A DNA stretch of 64,000 nt from assembly GCA_002077065.1 (NCBI GenBank), contig NAJO01000047.1:248001-312000 (forward strand). Reading direction: 5' to 3'. Both the position numbers and the translations under genes were made by a program. Below, piece after piece: positions 20,943 to 31,656 of the stretch; positions within the stretch are counted from its first letter, which is position 1; each line of letters opens with the position of its first letter. Under the pieces are notes generated by a model. That model saw only the letters and a list, made by a program, of their open reading frames with translations, was not told where the DNA came from and ran no database searches. This DNA comes from Cryoendolithus antarcticus. Taxonomy: Eukaryota; Ascomycota; Dothideomycetes; Cladosporiales; Cladosporiaceae.

Positions 20943-22825
20943 TCATACAATTACCTTCCCCTGTTCAGCAGGTAGTCTCCTCTTGAAAGGATGCGCTTCC
21001 GTATTAAAAACCCACTCATCCAAACTCAAGACGTCCACCTCCCCAAAAATCAACCAAAAGTACTTCAACGTCTCCGCCATCCAAAAGCTCTCCATACTAT
21101 CCATCTGAATACCCCTTCCCTTGTTCAGCTCCTCTCTACTCCACGTAACATCTGTCAACGCCGCGTTCGCCAGCGGTGTCGTGGTAACGTTAGTGATGGA
21201 CTGGAACATCTCCCAGGCTGTGTCGAGGAGACCGCGATCGCCGGTGATGCGGTAGAGGATGAAAATCGACTCGATCGCTTCAGGGCGGAGGATATAGCGG
21301 GAGTCTGTAATGGAAGTGAAACCTTGAGGGAGGCGTTGCTCGTGCCGGGGATCGATGCGGTCCACGGCTTCAGCCCAGAGTTTCTCGTCCCAGTCGCAGG
21401 CGTCGAGCTTAGGGCAAGGAAGCATGGTGAAGACTTCTGGCATGATGCCAAGAGGCATCGCACGGTAGGCCCAGATACAGCCATCTGTAAGCTGGCGACC
21501 TATGAACACGTGGGCTGGGTTCGAGAAGAGTTTGCCTCCGAGAGCGAACATGCCGCCGGCGAAGCAGACGAGGTGTTGACCTTCGGGCTCGAGGTCTGGG
21601 GGGTCGTCGATGTGGTGGGAGCGAGATTTGCCGGCTACGAGGATGTTGTCGTTCTTGGGAGTCATGGGCCGGAAGAGGTTGTGGGAGGCTGCACTGGCCA
21701 TGCTGAGGTTGTACATGCGCTCGTAGATCGGGTCGATGCCGCCGAGGAGGGCGTGCATCTTGGGTAAGTACTGCGAAGGTTATAAGCAGATATCATAGAC
21801 GTGTATGATGGTACGGAAGAAGTACTCACCTCATAAAGACTGTCAGACATGGCGCCGAGCGTGAACAGGCTGTCTTGGGTGAAGTCTGGTTTTTGAGCAT
21901 CTACAACAACAGGCCACATGCCCTTCAGCTTGGTCTTTGTCTGCTGCTTGGCGAACTCCTTCGTGATTCTGTCGACTGCATCATAGTACTTAGGATCACC
22001 CGTGAGCAGACTCAGCCTCGTGAATTCCATCGTCAGACTGCCGATCTCAGCGACCAGCACAGTCTCATCGGCTACCTGCTGAGCTTGCATAGAGAGCTGC
22101 GGCTTCCATCTCGTGATCGGCATCCGATTGGGAGTATCGAAAGCCTTGTACAGCATCTCGCCGAACTCGACAGCCTTCTGGAGACATCGCTTGTCTTCGC
22201 TAAGATCGTAGCAAGCCAGGAAGCCACCAAGATGTCGGATCGTCGTCTCGAACACGTTGATCGTGTCCACGGTAGCAGTACTGAGATCGATCTCCATGGC
22301 AACCTTGACGGCATCTTCAAACTGGTCTTTGAAGCCCATGACCCAGAGATTGTCAAGATTGTCGACAAGATTGGCTCCCCATCCTCCGAAGCCGTTCTTC
22401 TGGCCACCAGAGAGAGGGCCGAGCTCGTCATTCATCCAGGCATGCTTGCGGTAAGCGTTCCAGCACTTGTCGAAGACTGCTCGAACAGCTGCCTGACGGA
22501 CTTTGCGAGTTGCTGCGGCCTGGGTATCTTCAATAGGGAAATCGAACTGGACCTTGGGTAGTTTCTGGGGTGGTGCTGTAGGGATTGCTGCAAACGAGGT
22601 GACGGGGTAACGAGTCGGAACGTCCTTCCATCGGAATGGACCATTTGGTACGACGACTTCAACACTTGATTTGCCATTGTCCTTGGGACTAGTAGTGGGT
22701 ACGATGGAGCCAATGCGTGGGATCGCTGTTGATGCTACCTTGATTTCGGTCCGAAAGTAGTTCAATGTGAACAGCAAACAGGCTGCGAGGGCCAGATAGA
22801 TGGTGTAGCGACGCATTGAGAACAT
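20943..22825 (-). CDS. GH47 class I alpha-1,2-mannosidase
   Basis: Two exons (22825-21830 and 21770-20943) give 607 residues. The N-terminus MFSMRRYTIYLALAACLLFT is a type II signal anchor, placing the enzyme in the ER or Golgi lumen. Family motifs are NAYRKHAWMNDELGPLSGG, GWGANLVDNLDNLWVMG, FETTIRHLGGFLACYDLS, ESIFILYRITGD and DSMESFWMAETLKYFWLIF. GH47 enzymes trim alpha-1,2-linked mannose from N-glycans with a bound calcium ion; the final conserved T-E-A-H-P (NTEAHPF) that positions calcium is present. The intron at 21771-21829 has GT-AG ends and restores the frame. It diverges from the RFC gene. Confidence 0.93.
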
Positions 22826-23189
22826 GGTGAGACCGGCAGGCGGGTGGCGATGACTATCTCATCTGTGCTGCATCGGGTGTGACCCTGGGCCGTATTTGCA
22901 CGTGTTAGATCGAGTTGGGACGCGAGCGTCTCGTGTCGGAACAAGGTAACGCCTCGAAAATGAACCTACAGTCGCAGCGCTTGCTCTTGTAGGATGATCG
23001 CCGGGAGATAAGTTATTGATAGCAGCTCAGGAGAAAGAGTATCTTGCCTCGGAGAGTATCGGTCTCGATCATGTGACCTCGCGATCCACTCCACGCGACT
23101 TCACGCGTCTGAACTTCATCGACCTCACTTCATTCCCAAATTGCACATTCAGCCAACACAAAGCTTCTCAACTCGACTTCGCTGCAGCC
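22826..23189. promoter_or_regulatory. Shared divergent promoter, GH47 and RFC subunit
   Basis: These 364 bases separate two genes pointing away from each other. The open frame continues upstream of the RFC start to 23016, but that extension lacks family similarity. Confidence 0.4.
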
Positions 23190-24304
23190 ATGGCCCGCGC
23201 AGAATCCTCGAAAGACGCTGCCACCTACGGCACCGCCTCCAAAGTCCAGAGTTCCACCACCCACGACCTCCCCTGGGTGGAAAAGTACCGGCCCGTCTTC
23301 TTGGACGACATAGTAGGCAACACCGAGACGATCGAGCGCCTTAAGATCATCGCCAAAGATGGCAACATGCCTCATGTCATCATCAGCGGCATGCCCGGCA
23401 TCGGCAAAACTACCTCGGTCCTCTGTCTTGCTAGGCAATTGCTCGGCGACGCCTACAAGGAAGCTGTGCTGGAGCTGAATGCTAGCGATGAGCGAGGGAT
23501 TGACGTGGTGCGAAATCGGATCAAAGGCTTCGCGCAGAAGAAGGTCACGTTGCCGGCTGGACGGCAGAAGTTGGTCATCCTCGATGAGGCGGACAGCATG
23601 ACTTCCGGCGCTCAGCAGGCGCTGCGAAGAACTATGGAGATCTACAGCGGCACCACACGCTTCGCATTCGCATGCAATCAAAGTAACAAGATCATCGAAC
23701 CCTTGCAATCTCGCTGCGCCATCCTGCGGTATGCACGACTCACGGACGGGCAGGTGGTGAAGCGACTGTATCAGATCTGCGAGGCGGAGAAGGTGGAGTA
23801 CTCGGATGATGGGATCGCTGCGCTGGTGTTCAGTGCGGAGGGAGATATGAGGCAGGCGATCAACAATCTGCAGTCTACGCATGCTGGGTTTGGGTTTGTG
23901 AGCGGGGACAATGTGTTCAAGGTTGTGGATTCCCCGCATCCGGTGAAGGTGCAGGCTATGGTCAAGGCGTGTCAGGAGACGAAGGTGGATGATGCGTTGG
24001 ATGGGTTGAAGGAGCTATGGTATGTTGATGTTGCTTTGCTAGAAGACGAAGTAGGGAGAATGCTGACTTGCAGTACAGGAACCTTGGCTACTCGTCGCAC
24101 GACATCATCAGCACTATGTTCAGGGTCACGAAGTCGCTGCCCTCGCTCAGCGAACATACGAAGCTGGAGTTTATCCGCGAGATTGGCTTCACGCACATGC
24201 GCATACTGGAGGGGATGCAGACCTACCTTCAACTAGCGGGCTGTATAGCGAAGCTCTGCAAGCTGAGCATGAAGCCTAGTCTGTTCGTGGTGCCGAAGGG
24301 CTGA
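23190..24304 (+). CDS. rfc4: Replication factor C small subunit (yeast Rfc4 / human RFC2 type)
   Basis: Two exons (23190-24019 and 24079-24304) give 351 residues. The clamp loader opens PCNA rings and places them on primed DNA in the nucleus. RFC boxes are visible: [17 protein letters not shown] (box II), Walker [10 protein letters not shown] at 67-75, [19 protein letters not shown], Walker B LDEAD at 131-135, and the SRC motif at 174-176 used to contact the partner ATP site. The C-terminus [19 protein letters not shown] and [18 protein letters not shown] identify the Rfc4/RFC2 subgroup. The intron at 24020-24078 splits the Trp codon before NLGYS. Confidence 0.95.
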
Positions 24305-24737
24305 ACGTGTGAACGGGACAGCAACGAGGATGTGCGGTTTAGCGAAGGCGTTGGCGGGAGTGTATGCACGAGGTACCTGATTCATCGCTATGCGATTCAG
24401 CCGAATGACGACCTGTCGCGACGTGTGCCGCGACTCGACGAGCCGGCCTGCTTCATGTCCGGCCCAGTACGAGATCGAACCCAACGAATGTCATGTAAGT
24501 ACAACGTCTCGCGTCAAGCTTCTCATCACTCTGATTCTCTGCTGTGTCCGCTATCAAGGCCTTACATCTCGAAGACTGCTTCATCACCACCGTAAGCTTC
24601 ATTGGCGGTACGACTCACAATTCGGCTTGTCACCAGCTCACTCAGCTGTGAGAGAGGTCTGAGGCACCGAAGGTATATCTACGACAGAGCACGTATATGA
24701 TGAATGCTGACGGGTCGTACAGGCACGAGGTCTGCCT
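24305..24737. other. Intergenic region
   Basis: About 430 bases between the RFC gene and the small Cys-rich gene. An upstream exon of the latter cannot be excluded because acceptor-like sites precede its ATG, but I cannot support one. Confidence 0.3.
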
Positions 24738-25452
24738 ATGGCACAGAGAGGTGGCCTCAAGCGCGAGAAGAACACGCGAGCCGAGCGTCGCGTACTCCCA
24801 AAGAGTGCGCGCACCGTCGATGTACCTCCGGATGAGTCGACGCAAGAAGTGGTCGCTCTATCGGCGCCCACCCAGCTGGAGCCAGCTCCGAAGCCTGCGA
24901 GCGCATATGACCTCGCACCACGTCGCAAGTCCCTTGTCAAGCCAGCGCCAAAATTCAACGACGAGATCTCGAGCGCGGAGCTGACTGATGGCGCGACATC
25001 GCACGCCGACACTGCTGCCCAGCCAGATCGCCGCGTGCCGCAGTGCATTCGCTGCCATGTTGCTAAGCGCAGTTGCAACGGCAAGAGGAATTGCCAATCC
25101 TGCGAGCTCAACAAGTGCTTGTACATGCTCTGCAACCCTGCACACTGCTCGGGCTCAAAGTGCTTCTTGATCCACGGAGATCAGTACGAGCTAGGGAAGC
25201 AGCCGGCATTGAAAGAGTGGCATGTCGTGGGCACAATAACGAACTTCAACGAGTTGCTGGACAAGGAGCAAGATGAGGTAGACAAGATCCGCAAGAGCCT
25301 TGGGGTAAGTTGCAATGTTCTTGGGCGAGCGCGAACACCACTGACCAGGTCCACAGCTTGCGATGCTGAGCAAAGAGATTTCGAGCGGGAAGATGGCCAA
25401 GTGGTTCGGCAAGGACAGGAGGCGCAGTAGAAAGCCCAAAACAGATCAGTAG
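24738..25452 (+). CDS. Small Cys-rich protein with Zn2Cys6-like cluster
   Basis: Exons 24738-25304 and 25357-25452 join in frame to 220 residues; the unspliced frame is shorter and loses the basic tail (KMAKWFGKDRRRSRKPK). Residues of about 102-126 read C-x2-C-x6-C-x5-C-x2-C-x4-C, beginning CIRCHVAKRSCNGKRNC, close to the Zn2Cys6 binuclear cluster of fungal transcription factors. Three further Cys and a His follow within 25 residues (MLCNPAHCSGSKC). The usual downstream fungal transcription-factor domain is absent. It may be a short DNA-binding regulator or a structural zinc protein. The splice assignment and the cluster are seen; function is inference. Confidence 0.62.
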
Positions 25453-26514
25453 CTACCAGATTCGGCCCTCGCCGTCGCGCAATGGATAGCACACGGCATA
25501 TGCACAGCTCGTAGCCATCATCGAACATAAGACCGCGTCCTCCCTGTACCCCATGTGCTCGTGTAACTCCACCGCTACAAGGCGCACACGTGGTCAGTGC
25601 TGTTGTTGAGATACTGGCATATTGACAAGTTTCGCGGACACTTTGTAATCGCGCGTGTAGCTCAACGGGAAATAGAGTGCGAGGGGATCGCTGGAGTAGT
25701 GAACTGACGAGTTCCGCGCGGCTGATGAGGGACGCCACTTGAGCACGCACCTACTCTAACCCCCCGGAGCTGGGTTGGAGTCCCAGTATGTCGCGAGATC
25801 TTGCTGCGCTCCATCAGACTGTTTGCGAGCTCCAGTAACACATATCGCGCACCATGATGTCCCAGTGGCGCAAATGTAAGAGTTCAAGGTCGCGAGTTCG
25901 AGCCCGCTGAGTGCAGCCACGTGACATCAGCATCTAGCTCCTTCCCTATTCTTTGTCGCGCGCAAGAAGCCTTGCGTGTGCAAGGAATAAATACTGCATA
26001 TCACGCTACACGCTAGCTGTACTGCCTTTCGATCTCCACTCCAGCAGTGCGCCACAAGCTTTAGTGTTACGCATTCTCAGCGCAAACAGGTCGGCCAGAT
26101 GTTGCTCAGAAGGCTGGCGCCTCATCGTATCTGGAACGTGGAGCCAAGTCCTGAGTCCGTCCCCGCACCTCGTTTGGGCTATGGATGAAGCCACAGCTCT
26201 CTCATCATGCGTGAACTGCTAGTACAGCAGAAGAGATGCTGAGAAGGCATGTGGACGGAAGAGAAGAAGTGTGCAAGTCTTCGGAGGAGAAAGGAAGTGA
26301 AGTCAGAATAAACAAAGCTTTGCCCGAAACGAAGATGAGTAAGCGAGACCATAGCCGCTACTTCCCCACTCAGCTCGCCCGAGGTCTTGCTCTTCTACAT
26401 TGCACCAAACGTGACAGCACAGCGCACAATACAGGCAGTATGTAATGTCCAGCGCAGCCAGGTAAGGCTCAATCTCCCTGTCCTCTCCCTCTTCTCCCCA
26501 TCGAATCCCTCAAA
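25453..26514. other. Long intergenic region
   Basis: About 1.06 kb with no supported protein gene. It contains the tRNA-like fragments noted separately. The last 60 bases are C/T-rich and lead into the acyl-CoA dehydrogenase. Confidence 0.4.
25650..25929 (+). pseudogene. Cluster of tRNA-like fragments
   Basis: Three pieces resemble tRNA control boxes. Near 25657, GTAGCTCAACGGGAAATAGAG resembles a D-arm/A box. Near 25767-25786, CTGGGTTGGAGTCCCAG is a perfect 5-bp T-arm stem with a 7-base loop differing from TTCGA by one base. Near 25865-25905, TGGCGCAAATG and GAGTTCGAGCC resemble A and B boxes but are too close for an anticodon arm. No piece folds into a full cloverleaf, so these look like relics of tRNA genes or a tRNA-derived element. 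Confidence 0.3.
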
Positions 26515-27834
26515 ATGAACTTCGACGTTCCCCTCGCCCTACAAACCCATCTCGCAGACCTCGACTCCTTCATCGCCCGCGAGATCCAGCCCCTGCAAGA
26601 CAGCAACGACAACAACCGCTTCTTCGACCACCGCCGCGAGCATAGCCGCACAGACTGGGACAACCAAGGCCTTCCACGCCCAGAATGGGAAGACCTGCTC
26701 AAGGAATGCCGACGCCGTGCAGACGCCGCTGGCTTCTTCCGCTTCAGTCTGCCGAAGCAGTATGGCGGGCAGAACGAATCTAGTGGCCGGGGAGCAAATC
26801 TGTGGATGGCTGTGATCCGTGAGCATCTGGCCGCGAAGGGACTGGGGTTGTTCAATGATTTGCAGAATGAGCATTCGATTGTTGGCAACTTCCCGGATGT
26901 GATCATGGTGCAGCATTTCGGCAGTGAGGCGCAGAAGAAGGAGTTGATTGATGGGCGATTGAAGGGGAAGGTGAGGATTACATTTGGGTTGACGGAGCCG
27001 GGGCATGGAAGCGATGCGACGCATATGGATACGAAGGCGGAGATGCAGCCGGATGGGAATTATGTTATAAATGGAGGGAAGATGTGGCAGACGGGTATGC
27101 ATGTGGCGACTAATTGCTTTATCTTCGCCAGGACTAGCGGAAAGAATGGGGAGGCGAAGGGGATCACATGTTTCAATGTGCCAAGGCATACGCCAGGGTT
27201 GAAGGTTGAGAGCTATGAGTGGACGCTCAATATGCCAACGGATCATGCCACGGTGTCATTGACGAATGTGAAGGTACCGGCGGAGGCGATCATTGGTCCT
27301 CTGGGTGGTGGACTGGCGGTCGCGCAAGCGTTTGTGCATGAGAATCGCATTCGACAGGCGGCATCCTCGCTGGGTGCAGCAGTATATTGCATCAACCAAT
27401 CTGTGGAGTACGCAATGAAGCGAAAGCCATTTGGCAAGCCACTGGCAACAAATCAGGCGATACAGTTCCCGCTTGTGGAGCTCGCGACCCAAGCTGAGAT
27501 GCTTCGACTACTCATTCGCAAGACAGCATCAGAGATGGATCGTATGGACCACGTGGAGGTCGAGAAGATGATCGGCGACAAAGTCAGCATGTGTAACTAC
27601 TACGCAAATCGACTCTGCACACAAGCCGCGGATCAAGCAATACAGGTCCACGGAGGTTGGGGCTATAGCCGACATTTTCAATTCGAGCACATCTGGCGGC
27701 ATCACCGGAGGTATAGGATCACTGAGGGCAGTGAGGAGATTCAAATGCGTAAGGTCGCTGGGTATCTATTCGGGTACATGGGTCCGAAGAAGGTTGTGCT
27801 TGGAGAGATGACAGATCAGCTGTCGAAGCTATAG
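26515..27834 (+). CDS. Acyl-CoA dehydrogenase with C-terminal SKL (peroxisomal)
   Basis: A single exon of 439 residues. Flavin-binding and substrate motifs of the acyl-CoA dehydrogenase family are clear: VRITFGLTEPGHGSDATHMD, GGKMWQTGMHVATNC, FVHENRIRQAASSLGAAVYC, RKPFGKPLATNQAIQFPLVE, QVHGGWGYSRHFQFEHIWRH and RITEGSEEIQMRKVAGYLFG. The enzyme oxidises acyl-CoA to trans-2-enoyl-CoA in fatty-acid breakdown. The last three residues are Ser-Lys-Leu, the canonical PTS1 signal, so import into peroxisomes is expected instead of mitochondria. There is no N-terminal targeting peptide. The stop lies 12 bases from the stop of the convergent deaminase gene. Confidence 0.92.
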   Translation: MNFDVPLALQTHLADLDSFIAREIQPLQDSNDNNRFFDHRREHSRTDWDNQGLPRPEWEDLLKECRRRADAAGFFRFSLPKQYGGQNESSGRGANLWMAVIREHLAAKGLGLFNDLQNEHSIVGNFPDVIMVQHFGSEAQKKELIDGRLKGKVRITFGLTEPGHGSDATHMDTKAEMQPDGNYVINGGKMWQTGMHVATNCFIFARTSGKNGEAKGITCFNVPRHTPGLKVESYEWTLNMPTDHATVSLTNVKVPAEAIIGPLGGGLAVAQAFVHENRIRQAASSLGAAVYCINQSVEYAMKRKPFGKPLATNQAIQFPLVELATQAEMLRLLIRKTASEMDRMDHVEVEKMIGDKVSMCNYYANRLCTQAADQAIQVHGGWGYSRHFQFEHIWRHHRRYRITEGSEEIQMRKVAGYLFGYMGPKKVVLGEMTDQLSKL

Positions 27835-27846
27835 CATATGTACTTG

Positions 27847-28440
27847 TCAACCTCCAGCAAGCTTTCGCTTCCTGACTGGTCTCCAGTACTCGTCGCTCTG
27901 CTTGGTCACTGTCTCAGCCCAGCCCTCGAGCGGCCCAATGATCTGCACGTCTTTCTGACTGCCCTTCAGCACCTCGCGACACGGCATCGCCATAGTCATG
28001 TTCTCCTCATTCCCCTCGCCCGTCAACTTCGCCAAATCCACCTCGCTCGCCGCATACACGATCCGTCCGATATTCGCCCAGTAGCAGGTTGCAACACACA
28101 TGGCGCATGGCTCCCACGTTGAAAAGAGCGTGCATCGCCAGAGGTAGGGCTCTTGGTAGTGCGAGCTTGCGAGGCGGGCGAGTGAGGACTCTGCATGGTT
28201 GACATGATCAAGAGACTGATGTGTGAGGAGGATCGTGGTATTGTCTGGAGCGAGCAGGAGAGCTGTGAAAGGTCGCTTGCCCATTGAAGTGGCGCGTTTC
28301 TGTACGATCATCAGGGCGTCCATGGCTACTGCAATCTGTGACTCGTCCGGCTGGGGCGGGCGCCGCGGGAAGAGGGCATGATTGGCTATGGGTGGTGCTG
28401 GAGCATCTTTGAGACTGCCAGTGCTATCCACTGTGGCCAT
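27847..28440 (-). CDS. Cytidine/guanine-deaminase-like zinc protein
   Basis: A single exon of 197 residues from MATVDSTGSLKDAP; the frame extends to another ATG at 28575, but those extra 45 residues are not family-like. The deaminase zinc site is present: His82-Ala-Glu84 (NHAESSLARLA) and P-C-A-M-C at 111-115 (STWEPCAMCVATCYW). This is the arrangement of the CMP/dCMP, guanine and tRNA-adenosine deaminase superfamily, where Glu shuttles the proton. GRIVYAASEVDLAKL follows as in guanine-deaminase-like bacterial and fungal enzymes. The substrate cannot be decided. It is convergent with the acyl-CoA dehydrogenase. Confidence 0.8.
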   Translation of the reverse strand: MATVDSTGSLKDAPAPPIANHALFPRRPPQPDESQIAVAMDALMIVQKRATSMGKRPFTALLLAPDNTTILLTHQSLDHVNHAESSLARLASSHYQEPYLWRCTLFSTWEPCAMCVATCYWANIGRIVYAASEVDLAKLTGEGNEENMTMAMPCREVLKGSQKDVQIIGPLEGWAETVTKQSDEYWRPVRKRKLAGG

Positions 28441-29415
28441 GGTATCAATTTTCTGTGAGATCTTCGTATGATCGTAGAGGCGATCAAGTTTCCGACGCTC
28501 CAAATGCATGCTACACAGTACCTTCCAGTGTGCACGGCTCATTACACAAGGTACATGGCGATCTTGATAAGACATCAGCGGTGCCCATTAGATCTTATCG
28601 CCTCAAGCATCTCCGACTTTCCATTATTGCATCTTGAAAAGCCTCCATCTGCACCGTAAGCCTCGGTGTTGTTCGCACACATGATGCACACAGGGAACCC
28701 TAGGAACACCAACGCTCACTCCTGCACAGTCTGGATTCTCACCAATCCTCGATCCGCAGTCTGCGCTTCGTGCCGCAAATAGGTGAGCATGCGGCTGGGC
28801 GAACACCTGGCCGCAACGCCGCCGGCCCGAACACACTGGACAGCACACTCAGACGGCGCAACACAGTGTCTACTTTGAGTATTCCGCTTAAGCAACAGGC
28901 ACCAGCATGCAATATTAACGGTAACGAACTCCCCCAAGGCAAGTCGAGCCTCGTGCGTTCCGACAACCGAATAGAGTTCTCTAGATCTGCCGCGCCACGA
29001 AAGCTTGGCTCGCCAATACGCGTCACTTCGACTGTCTCATCTTGCCCTGCCATCGCTCACATCACTTGGCTGCGCCGTGCGCGCCGTACAGCCCACGGTT
29101 TCAGTCTTTCTCTTAATGGCATGACCTTTTCTGGTTCTTTCTCATTATCGGCATCTTCTCCATCTACGGCGTAATTGAACACGCAGGCTGAACTTTCCTC
29201 CGTTCTGCTCAGGGAACTATCGTCATCTCATTCACGACCTCACTCCGCGGCTCCGCCACTGGTACACGCTTCAAGTGCGACGGCCTCGTCATCTCTATTC
29301 GTCACTTTGGACACAGCCCTGTATTCGATTGCGTTCATTCTTCCCTTCGATTTTTCATACATCATAGGCGTCTTCTCCTCATCCTCGACAAAGGACCAAC
29401 AGCACAACCACGAAG
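28441..29415. other. Intergenic region
   Basis: About 970 bases between divergent genes. ORFs of up to about 130 codons exist on both strands, but none has a proper ATG, domain or splice support. A minus-strand 104-codon ATG ORF at 28739-29053 is possible and unsupported. The DNA before 29416 is C/T-rich and likely the protease promoter. Confidence 0.35.
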
Positions 29416-30843
29416 ATGTATGCCATAACGACGATACTTGCTGCTCAGGCGGCTTTGATATGCCAATCAAATGCTCTTCAACTTCGACAACCTTCCCACT
29501 CTGGTCCAAAGGTTATACAGCATGAGATTCAGCGAAGACATGTCGCCGATCCGGTCAAGCAGTCACTGGCGCGATTACGACGGCGAGCTGGCACTGTGAC
29601 TGCTGAACTCGACAATGAAGGCACACTGTACTTCATGAACATCTCCATCGGTACACCTGCCCAGGATCTCCATATGCACATCGATACTGGAAGCAGTGAT
29701 CTTTGGGTCAATGTGCCGAACAGCCAGCTTTGTACTTCGCAACAAGGCATCTGTTCAGCATCTGGAACTTATGACTCCAGCGCATCTTCGACGTATAAGC
29801 TGGTCAACAACGACTTCAACATCTCCTATGTCGATGGCTCTGGATCGTCTGGCAACTATGTCACCGACGTTGTTAGCTTTTCGGACATCAGCCTGGTAAA
29901 CCAGCAATTCGGCGTGGGGCTTGTGTCAAGTTCAATGGAAGGTGTGCTTGGTATTGGCTACGTGGCGAACGAGGTTGCAGCATCATCCGGCAACACCTAC
30001 CCAAACATCCCGAAGAACCTCGTGACCTCTGGCCACATCAACACAAATGCCTACAGCTTATGGCTGAACGACTTGGACGCATCCAAGGGTTCGATCCTCT
30101 TTGGTGGTGTGAACACTGCCAAGTACACTGGGGAACTTGAGACACTGCCCATCATACCTACTCAGGGCTTCTACGCTGAGTTCATCGTTGCGATGACGGC
30201 GGTGGGAATGAATGGCACCAAGGGATCGATTGCCAGCAACATCGCGTCACCCGCATTGCTCGATTCAGGAAGCAGCTTGATGTACCTACCAGACCAAATC
30301 GCCAACAAAATCTTCAGCGCACTCGGGACCTCCTACGATTCCCAACAGGGCGCTGCGATTGTGAATTGCGACCTCATGAACTCGGACGCCACCATCGACT
30401 TCACGTTCTCTTCGCCTACGATCAGAGTACCCATGAACGAGTTGGTATTCATCGCAGGTGGCACGAACCGGGACCCGATCTGTATCCTCGGCATCGGCCC
30501 AGCAGGTAGCAGCACACCTGTACTTGGCGACACCTTCCTACGGTCAGCTTACATTGTGTATGATCTCCAGAACAACGAGATCTCCCTCGCACAGACAAAC
30601 TTCAACAGCACCGACAACAACATTCTGGAGATCTCCTCCGGCGCGACATCAGTCCCTAGTGCAACGAATGTGGCAAATCCGGTCACTCAAGTGTCTGTCG
30701 AGACTGGTGGTGCAAGGCTGGGCGGTTTCAACAGCATGATTGGTGGTACTGCGTCTTCTGCCGGGCTTGCTGCTCCGACCGCCTTCGCGGCGAGTATCCC
30801 GGCTCTCGTTGGCGCCGTGGCTGCTGCTGCGTTGGCGTTGTGA
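29416..30843 (+). CDS. Secreted, probably GPI-anchored aspartic protease (yapsin/OpsB-like)
   Basis: A single exon of 475 residues in the pepsin A1 family. A signal peptide (MYAITTILAAQAALICQSNA) is followed by a propeptide ending near a basic RLRRRAG site. The two catalytic aspartates are Asp90 in HIDTGSSDLW and Asp283 in LLDSGSSLMY. The flap Tyr is in ISYVDGSGSSG. The C-terminus is Ser/Ala-rich and ends in a hydrophobic tail (SIPALVGAVAAAALAL), typical of a GPI attachment signal. Fungal members process proteins at the cell surface or wall. Lack of introns is normal for OpsB-like genes. Confidence 0.9.
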   Translation: MYAITTILAAQAALICQSNALQLRQPSHSGPKVIQHEIQRRHVADPVKQSLARLRRRAGTVTAELDNEGTLYFMNISIGTPAQDLHMHIDTGSSDLWVNVPNSQLCTSQQGICSASGTYDSSASSTYKLVNNDFNISYVDGSGSSGNYVTDVVSFSDISLVNQQFGVGLVSSSMEGVLGIGYVANEVAASSGNTYPNIPKNLVTSGHINTNAYSLWLNDLDASKGSILFGGVNTAKYTGELETLPIIPTQGFYAEFIVAMTAVGMNGTKGSIASNIASPALLDSGSSLMYLPDQIANKIFSALGTSYDSQQGAAIVNCDLMNSDATIDFTFSSPTIRVPMNELVFIAGGTNRDPICILGIGPAGSSTPVLGDTFLRSAYIVYDLQNNEISLAQTNFNSTDNNILEISSGATSVPSATNVANPVTQVSVETGGARLGGFNSMIGGTASSAGLAAPTAFAASIPALVGAVAAAALAL

Positions 30844-30896
30844 GTGGCCGATCGTATGGAAGGTAGATGCGATGTATCTCCACTTTCCCACGACCT

Positions 30897-30980
30897 GCGC
30901 CTCTCGTCGAGACAGCGGTGCGGTGCTCCACTGCTGCGGCTGAGCTGATACGAATACAAACCGCCTGTAAGGCTTTCGAG
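30897..30980 (+). repeat. Short dispersed repeat, copy A
   Basis: Shares GCGCCTCTC, ACAGCG, GCGGTGCTC, ACTGCTGCGG and AGCTGATA in the same order with copy B at 34659-34743, with a few small gaps. It lies just after the aspartic protease gene. Not recognised as a known element. Confidence 0.55.
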
Positions 30981-31656
30981 TGGCAGGAGTAGGACAGAGA
31001 CTTGGCAGATGGAGCTGAGGACTATGACATGGAGCCAAGAGAAGAGAGGAATTACGATGTGACCACAAGGATTACATGATAGACACGACAATGGCATATT
31101 GCATGATGGGCGCAAGGCAGATAGAATAGTTCTCATGGCGTTAAATTTTAGATCGCATGGCAGGCTTGCCACGGGCCCCAAAGACAGCGTTGTATGGTAG
31201 CATCACGGTCAGCGGGCATAGTCACGAGTATAGACGGAATCATATTGCAACCAGCACATGGCACCGTAATATCGCATCTGTGACTCAAGATCCCGTAAGC
31301 AATCTCGAAAGCGCTGAGAAAGTCGTCGGAGTCCGCCTGTGCTGCGCCGCAGAAGGCCCGATCGCCTCCAACTTGTCATCACCACCAAAACCGTACAGTC
31401 TTCACTGACGACCGCGAGCATGAAATGCGCTCTATGAAATGAAGCACAGGACGCTCGGTATGTTCAGCGGTGGAGCAAGCATCTCTCCGCGGTTCCTGGG
31501 ACATACATATCGCCTAGGCTAAGGGTAGACCCGGGTGTGCTGGAGTGCTGCGGAACGAAACGGAGGATGGCGGGGTACTCAGAGGGCCGGGAATCGCGTG
31601 GTGACACAAGGTAGAGTGATGGTCCGAAGACGGATGCCATACACTGGTACTGTGAG

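Noticed and set aside
20991..21767. 258-codon plus-strand ORF
   Set aside because: Fully antisense to the GH47 catalytic domain.
23130..23939. 269-codon minus-strand ORF
   Set aside because: Fully antisense to the RFC subunit.
26539..27246. 235-codon minus-strand ORF
   Set aside because: Antisense to the acyl-CoA dehydrogenase.
30687..31181. 164-codon minus-strand ORF after the aspartic protease
   Set aside because: Half of it is antisense to the protease tail and the rest has no motif.
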